A stretch of DNA of 64,000 bases from the NCBI RefSeq assembly GCF_040564635.1, contig NZ_CP159837.1:2901001-2965000 (forward strand). Direction: 5' to 3'. Shown one piece after another: positions 59,855-64,000 of this stretch. The notes under the pieces are model-generated. The model had not been told where the DNA came from, did no database searches, and saw only the letters and a program-made list of their open reading frames with translations. Each line of letters opens with the position of its first letter. Within the stretch, counting starts at the first letter, position 1. Position numbers and translations under genes: made by a program. The DNA is from Planktothricoides raciborskii GIHE-MW2 (GTDB taxonomy: Bacteria; Cyanobacteriota; Cyanobacteriia; Cyanobacteriales; Laspinemataceae).

Positions 59855-60658
59855 GTGCGATTCGTTCAGGCGGAAAGTCTAGGGATAAAACCCAAAACGT
59901 GCGTCTGGTGTAGGTTCTGACCTACATAACTCTGGGGGTGTACAGGATAGTCCTGTAGACAAAGATTCCCGGAGGGTTTTTCCTCCGAGGTCATAGACAC
60001 CTCACCCCACGGTAAAGATTCACTATCTTTACTCGTGAAGCGGGTAGGAAAGCTGATCATCCCTAAGCAGATGGGAAAAATCAGCAAGTCAAGCGCTCAT
60101 GGGCAGCGAGAGCGAATTCCCGGCTTGAATCCTCTCCAAACAAAAGTAGCGAAACTGCTTGTTACGCTGCGTCCAAAATGGCATAGGGAAAGGTGACGAA
60201 TTTAACAAGTCAGTCACAAAGGAATCCCAGAAATACCTAGGGGGACAGGGAAGACCCTAAAAGCGCATTCAACCACCACTAGGGAACGAAGTAAACCCAT
60301 ATTTCTCTTACCAGTAATGGTAAGTAGCGATAGTGTGTAAGCGGATGAAATATTGGGAATGGGATGTGGCAAGAAAGCTCTTTTCCGCCGGTTTTGCCAG
60401 TGGATATGCAGACGTGCCACGGCTGTGAAGTTAGCGATTATTAGTAAGTCCAAAGGACGCACAAAACCAGTCGCTTACGACATGGTGTGATTTTAAAGGG
60501 ACAAAGGATGAACGCTATGCCAAACGGGAACGTTTAACGACTTCCCCATTAGGATGCTATTGGTTTAGCAAGCGCAGCTAGGAGCGGAGTGCCGCGAAAG
60601 TGGCACGCTCCGTTCTGAATGGGAGGTGGGAGTTGTGAAGCTCCCATCGACCCCTACC
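59855..60658 (+). mobile_element. Group II intron copy 2 (ORF-less)
   Basis: A second head-to-tail copy of the preceding intron, offset by exactly 804 bp. In my reading the only difference is C at 59326 versus T at 60130. Domain V is at 60582-60615. Near-identity means a recent duplication, gene conversion or a second homing event; an assembly artefact is possible but the single difference argues for two real copies. Confidence 0.9.
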
Positions 60659-60809
60659 GTTTAGCTAACAACTAACAACTAACAACTAACAATCAAGTTT
60701 CTAACAATCAACTTTCCAACTTTCCAAAAAAGAACAATCAACTAATAACCATCAACCACCAACCACCAACAAACAACAACCAACCACCAACAAAGAACAG
60801 ATTCAAACT
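60659..60809. repeat. Right arm of inverted-repeat rpoB-rpoC1 spacer
   Basis: CTAACAACTAACAACTAAC, then CAACTTTCCAACTTTCC and CAATCAACTAATAACC, the reverse-complement pattern of 58959-59050. It ends just before the duplicated rpoC1 start. Confidence 0.8.
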
Positions 60810-60950
60810 ATGCCAAAACTAGAGCAACGCTTTGATTATGTAAAAATTGGGTTGGCTTCACCCGATCGCATTCGGGAATGGGGCGAAAGAATTTTACCGG
60901 CGGAGTTGGGCTTGTGTACGATCTGCATACCCGCCCCCCCGTATAGTTAA
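60810..60950 (+). pseudogene. Duplicated 5' end of rpoC1 (truncated copy)
   Basis: From ATG 60810 the first 30 codons ([20 protein letters not shown] to RILP, ending 60899) repeat the start of the intact rpoC1 at 61635. A few synonymous changes are visible (GCT/GCC for Ala, AGA/CGC for Arg). The sequence then diverges ([16 protein letters not shown]) and stops at 60948-60950. It keeps the native upstream spacer, so it is probably the original rpoC1 start, cut off by the insertion of the HNH element. Translation would give a useless 46-residue peptide. Confidence 0.92.
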
Positions 60951-61043
60951 AATGCTGATTAAAATGCCTATTAAAATGCCCCAGTCGCGCAGTAAACACG
61001 GCTGAGGCGTTACCAACGTATCGAGTTAAGGACCAACGTTGAT

Positions 61044-61620
61044 ATGTCCCATTATGTCACAGTTCCTCCTCAACTTCTAGGAGAATTAGTCGAATCTGGT
61101 TGTATTATCTATATCGGCCCAGGCAATGGTAATGGCTACGGCGTTAAGCGGGTTCAGGGCAAAAAGTGCTATGCTCATCGATTGGGCTAAGTTAGGAAGA
61201 CCACTAAAGCAGGGATACTGCGCCTGTCACACCTGTGATGTCCGTAACTGCATCAATCCTGAGCATCTATTTGAGGGGACTTACTCGGAAAATACCTTAG
61301 ATGCGGTTAAAAAGGGTCGATATTGCAAGCATAGTCAAAAGTTATCGGAGTCAGAGATTTGGGAAATTAGGCGGCAGTTATATATGAAAAATAGCCATAC
61401 AGAATTGGCGCAAATGTATGGTGTCACTGTAGCTCGGATTGGCCAAATCAATAAACTTTATTTTCCTGAAACTGTAGTTAAGCCGAAACTTAATAAGGAG
61501 ATAGCTGATGAAATTAGAGGGCGATTGGCGGCAGGAGAAAAAGGTTCTCATTTGGCTAAGGCTTATGGCGTTAGTGACAGAATGATTCGGAAGATTAAAA
61601 ACGGTGAGGTTTACAAGTAA
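61044..61620 (+). pseudogene. HNH homing endonuclease gene, frameshifted
   Basis: The frame from ATG 61044 (MSHYVTVPPQLLGELVESG) runs to GKKCYAHRLG and is stopped at 61188-61190. The +1 frame continues WAKLGRPLKQGYCACHTCD, CINPEHLFEGTYSENTLDAV and KKGRY, a clear HNH_3-type endonuclease core. Two helix-turn-helix repeats follow (SESEIWEIRRQLYMKNSHTE; KEIADEIRGRLAAGEKGSHL), as in DNA-binding tails of homing endonucleases. The frame break lies between about 61170 and 61188, so the gene is probably dead unless frameshifting occurs. Upstream, 60951-61043 holds three spaced copies of TTAAAATGC and no recognisable intron core. It stops 14 bp before the intact rpoC1 start. Confidence 0.9.
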
Positions 61621-61634
61621 TTGCAGGACGAATT

Positions 61635-63650
61635 ATGCCAAAACTAGAGCAACGCTTTGATTATGTAAAAATTGGGTTGGCCTCACCCGATCGCATTCGG
61701 GAATGGGGCGAACGCATTTTACCCAATGGCCAAGTAGTCGGAGAAGTCACTAAACCAGAGACTATAAATTACCGCACGCTCAAACCTGAAATGGACGGTT
61801 TGTTCTGTGAGCGAATCTTTGGCCCAGCAAAAGATTGGGAATGCCACTGCGGTAAATACAAAAGAGTACGCCACCGGGGAATCGTCTGTGAACGCTGTGG
61901 CGTCGAAGTCACCGAATCCCGCGTCCGCCGCCACCGCATGGGCTACATCAGACTAGCCGCCCCCGTCACCCATGTTTGGTATCTCAAAGGCATACCTAGC
62001 TATATGTCCATCCTACTGGATATGCCCCTACGAGACGTAGAACAAATCGTCTATTTCAACTCCTACGTCGTCCTCAGTCCGGGGAACGCGGAAAACCTGG
62101 CTTATAAGCAACTACTCACAGAAGACGAGTGGATGCGGATTGAAGATGAAATGTATGTGGAAGATTCCGACCTAGCCGGAATCGAAGTAGGCATTGGCGC
62201 CGAGGCAGTGCAGCGGTTGTTGCAAGACTTGAACTTGGAGCAAGAAGCCGAATCCTTGCGCGAAGAAATTGCCAACTCCAAAGGCCAAAAACGGGCAAAG
62301 CTAATTAAACGCTTGCGGGTAATTGATAACTTTATTGCCACAGGTAGCTGCCCCGATTGGATGGTATTGGAATATATCCCGGTGATTCCTCCAGACCTGC
62401 GCCCAATGGTGCAGTTAGACGGGGGTCGCTTTGCCACCAGTGATTTAAATGACTTGTATCGGCGCGTAATTAACCGCAATAATCGCCTCGCCCGGTTGCA
62501 GGAGATTTTAGCCCCAGAGATTATCATCCGTAATGAAAAGCGGATGCTCCAAGAAGCCGTCGATGCCCTGATTGATAACGGTCGCCGGGGCCGCACGGTG
62601 GTGGGGGCAAATAATCGTCCCCTGAAGTCCCTGTCAGACATTATTGAAGGGAAACAAGGTCGTTTTCGGCAAAATCTCCTGGGAAAACGGGTGGACTATT
62701 CTGGCCGTTCGGTGATTGTGGTCGGCCCAAAACTGGCCATTCACCAGTGTGGTTTACCCAGAGAAATGGCGATCGAATTGTTCCAACCCTTTGTAATTCA
62801 TCGGTTGATTCGCCAAGGACTGGTGAACAATATTAAGGCGGCGAAAAAACTGATTCAACGGGGCGACCCAACGGTCTGGGATGTGCTCGAAGATGTGATT
62901 ACCGGCCATCCGGTGCTGTTAAACCGTGCCCCGACGTTGCACCGTTTGGGGATTCAAGCCTTTGAGCCGATGCTGGTAGACGGACGAGCGATTCAGTTGC
63001 ACCCCCTGGTCTGTCCGGCATTTAATGCGGACTTTGATGGCGACCAAATGGCTGTCCATGTCCCCTTGTCCTTGGAAGCTCAAGCCGAAGCCCGTTTGTT
63101 GATGCTGGCTAGTAACAATATTATGTCTCCAGCGACAGGTCAGCCGATTGTGGCGCCTTCTCAGGATATGGTGTTGGGCTGTTATTATTTGACGGCAAAT
63201 AATCCCCAGGGTCAAGAAAGTGCTGGCAAGTATTTTGCCAATATGGATGATGTGGAAGTTGCCTACGACCAGAAACAGGTTTCTTTGCATACTTTGGTCT
63301 GGGTGCGCGTTGACCCAGAGATGGAGATGGAAACCGATAAGCCAGAAGAACCACCGGAAGTTACCCAGTATCCAGATGGCACGGTGTTAAAGCTTTATTG
63401 GATGCCGTTAGAGATTAATTTGTTGCCTCAGTTGACCGAAGCACCCCAGCAAATACAGCACTCTGATGGCACCGTGGAGCAATTGACCAGTTTGTCCCGG
63501 GTAATTACTGATGCTACAGGTCAGGTGATTGCGTCTTATATTAAGTCTCGCCAAGTTCGAGAAGTTAAAGGACGGCCAGCTTCTCAGTATATTTTGACTA
63601 CCCCTGGGCGGATTATCTTAAATCAGGCGATCGCCCGCATTTTGGCTTAG
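61635..63650 (+). CDS. rpoC1: RNA polymerase gamma subunit (beta' N-terminal part)
   Basis: 671 residues. Seen: [20 protein letters not shown], the zinc-binding [20 protein letters not shown] near residues 72-91, and the catalytic [12 protein letters not shown] with three Mg-binding Asp near residues 475-486. [14 protein letters not shown]-type sequence (APTLHRLG) precedes that. Cyanobacteria split beta' into RpoC1 and RpoC2. The protein is about 45 residues longer than typical. The extra part lies just before the C-terminal [20 protein letters not shown] block (acidic [15 protein letters not shown] and following). No ribosome site or spacer of the original operon precedes this start; only the HNH element's tail does. 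Confidence 0.97.
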   Translation: MPKLEQRFDYVKIGLASPDRIREWGERILPNGQVVGEVTKPETINYRTLKPEMDGLFCERIFGPAKDWECHCGKYKRVRHRGIVCERCGVEVTESRVRRHRMGYIRLAAPVTHVWYLKGIPSYMSILLDMPLRDVEQIVYFNSYVVLSPGNAENLAYKQLLTEDEWMRIEDEMYVEDSDLAGIEVGIGAEAVQRLLQDLNLEQEAESLREEIANSKGQKRAKLIKRLRVIDNFIATGSCPDWMVLEYIPVIPPDLRPMVQLDGGRFATSDLNDLYRRVINRNNRLARLQEILAPEIIIRNEKRMLQEAVDALIDNGRRGRTVVGANNRPLKSLSDIIEGKQGRFRQNLLGKRVDYSGRSVIVVGPKLAIHQCGLPREMAIELFQPFVIHRLIRQGLVNNIKAAKKLIQRGDPTVWDVLEDVITGHPVLLNRAPTLHRLGIQAFEPMLVDGRAIQLHPLVCPAFNADFDGDQMAVHVPLSLEAQAEARLLMLASNNIMSPATGQPIVAPSQDMVLGCYYLTANNPQGQESAGKYFANMDDVEVAYDQKQVSLHTLVWVRVDPEMEMETDKPEEPPEVTQYPDGTVLKLYWMPLEINLLPQLTEAPQQIQHSDGTVEQLTSLSRVITDATGQVIASYIKSRQVREVKGRPASQYILTTPGRIILNQAIARILA

Positions 63651-63659
63651 AAACCCAGC

Positions 63660-63720
63660 CTTGGAAATTCGGAAAAAAACCGGGTTTCTGGAGGGTTTCT
63701 GGAGGGTTTCTGGAAACACA
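63660..63720. repeat. GGGTTTCTGGA tandem repeats between rpoC1 and rpoC2
   Basis: Three copies of GGGTTTCTGGA at about 63683-63714, after an AAACCGGGTTTC half-element. The spacer is only about 100 bp in all. Confidence 0.7.
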
Positions 63721-63749
63721 ACTAACTAAGAGAACTTAAGAGAATTAAG

Positions 63750-64000
63750 ATGCAAAAAATCCGTTTTCTCAACCGAGTTATTAATAAAGGGCAGCTAAAA
63801 AAGTTAATGGCCTCAGCCTTTATTAATTATGGGACGGCTCGTTCAGCCCAGATGGCCGATTGCTTAAAAAATTTAGGATTTCACTACGCTACAAAGGCAG
63901 GAGTTTCTATTAGTGTAGATGACCTAAAAGTTCCGCCGTCTAAACGGAAATTACTCCTAGAAGCAGAACAGGAAATTTCTGAAACCGAAGCCCGTTATAG
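63750..64000 (+). CDS. rpoC2: RNA polymerase beta' subunit RpoC2, N-terminal fragment
   Basis: An open frame from ATG 63750 to the window end, reading [20 protein letters not shown], then [20 protein letters not shown] and [19 protein letters not shown]. This is the conserved start of RpoC2, the C-terminal part of beta'. It is truncated by the window edge after 83 codons. It is last in the rpoB-rpoC1-rpoC2 order. Confidence 0.95.
   Translation, partial: MQKIRFLNRVINKGQLKKLMASAFINYGTARSAQMADCLKNLGFHYATKAGVSISVDDLKVPPSKRKLLLEAEQEISETEARY

Noticed and set aside
59062-60462. Minus-strand ORFs in the tandem 804-bp units
   Set aside because: The units have clear group II intron ends and domain V on the plus strand; the ORFs occur identically in both copies and match no protein family I know.
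60900-61634. Group I or group II intron carrying the HNH gene in rpoC1
   Set aside because: The complete rpoC1 start is repeated after the element, so splicing is not needed. No group II ends or domain V and no recognisable group I core were seen.

Overview
The window reads as a cyanobacterial chromosome, probably a filamentous Oscillatoriales-type organism. HIP1-like GCGATCGC sites are frequent. There is a photosystem II D1 gene and split rpoC1/rpoC2 genes, and the conserved order rpsT-tatD-rpoB-rpoC1-rpoC2 is present. Many gene borders carry low-complexity TTGTTAG/TTGTTGG repeats and small palindromic repeats. The genus is an inference; nothing here fixes it. I saw no rRNA or tRNA gene.

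Layout. 0.2-7.5 kb: an orphan adenine-specific DNA methyltransferase, a frameshifted Uma2 gene, a very divergent D1 (psbA) lacking several oxygen-evolving-complex ligands, and a membrane-anchored NACHT NTPase. 8-11.2 kb: a three-gene cell-surface glycosylation cassette (GT2 glycosyltransferase, small flippase-like protein, polytopic membrane protein). 11.5-18.6 kb: ppk, an alpha-E / circularly permuted ATP-grasp pair, a pyroglutamyl-peptidase-like gene and hisH. 19.5-31.9 kb: one very large CRISPR array, about 169 repeats of 37 bp by hand count. 32.2-47.5 kb: a complete type I-D CRISPR-Cas locus on the minus strand (cas3, cas10d with an internal cas11d start, csc2, csc1, cas6, cas4, cas1, cas2), with a divergent WYL-domain regulator next to cas3. 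Dispersed hairpin repeats, an orphan antitoxin and an Uma2 gene separate the cas genes. 48-52.8 kb: an FtsL-like protein, ftsI and hisD. 53.3-64 kb: the rpsT-tatD-rpoB-rpoC1-rpoC2 region.

The most unusual part is the RNA polymerase operon, which carries three unrelated insertions within 5 kb. (1) An in-frame extra segment of about 231 codons lies inside rpoB, with no intein features. (2) Two nearly identical ORF-less group II introns of about 803 bp sit head-to-tail at the centre of an inverted-repeat spacer between rpoB and rpoC1. (3) A frameshifted HNH homing-endonuclease gene lies between a 30-codon duplicate of the rpoC1 5' end and the intact rpoC1, as if the element had regenerated the start of its target gene.

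How the parts work together. The array is most likely transcribed leftwards, because the reverse complement of the repeat ends in the handle ATTGAAAC. It would then run away from cas2, with a leader at 31877-32207. Cas6 would process the transcript; Csc1, Csc2, Cas10d and Cas11d would form the I-D effector; Cas3 supplies the helicase while the HD nuclease is in Cas10d; Cas1, Cas2 and Cas4 add spacers. The WYL protein is the candidate regulator.
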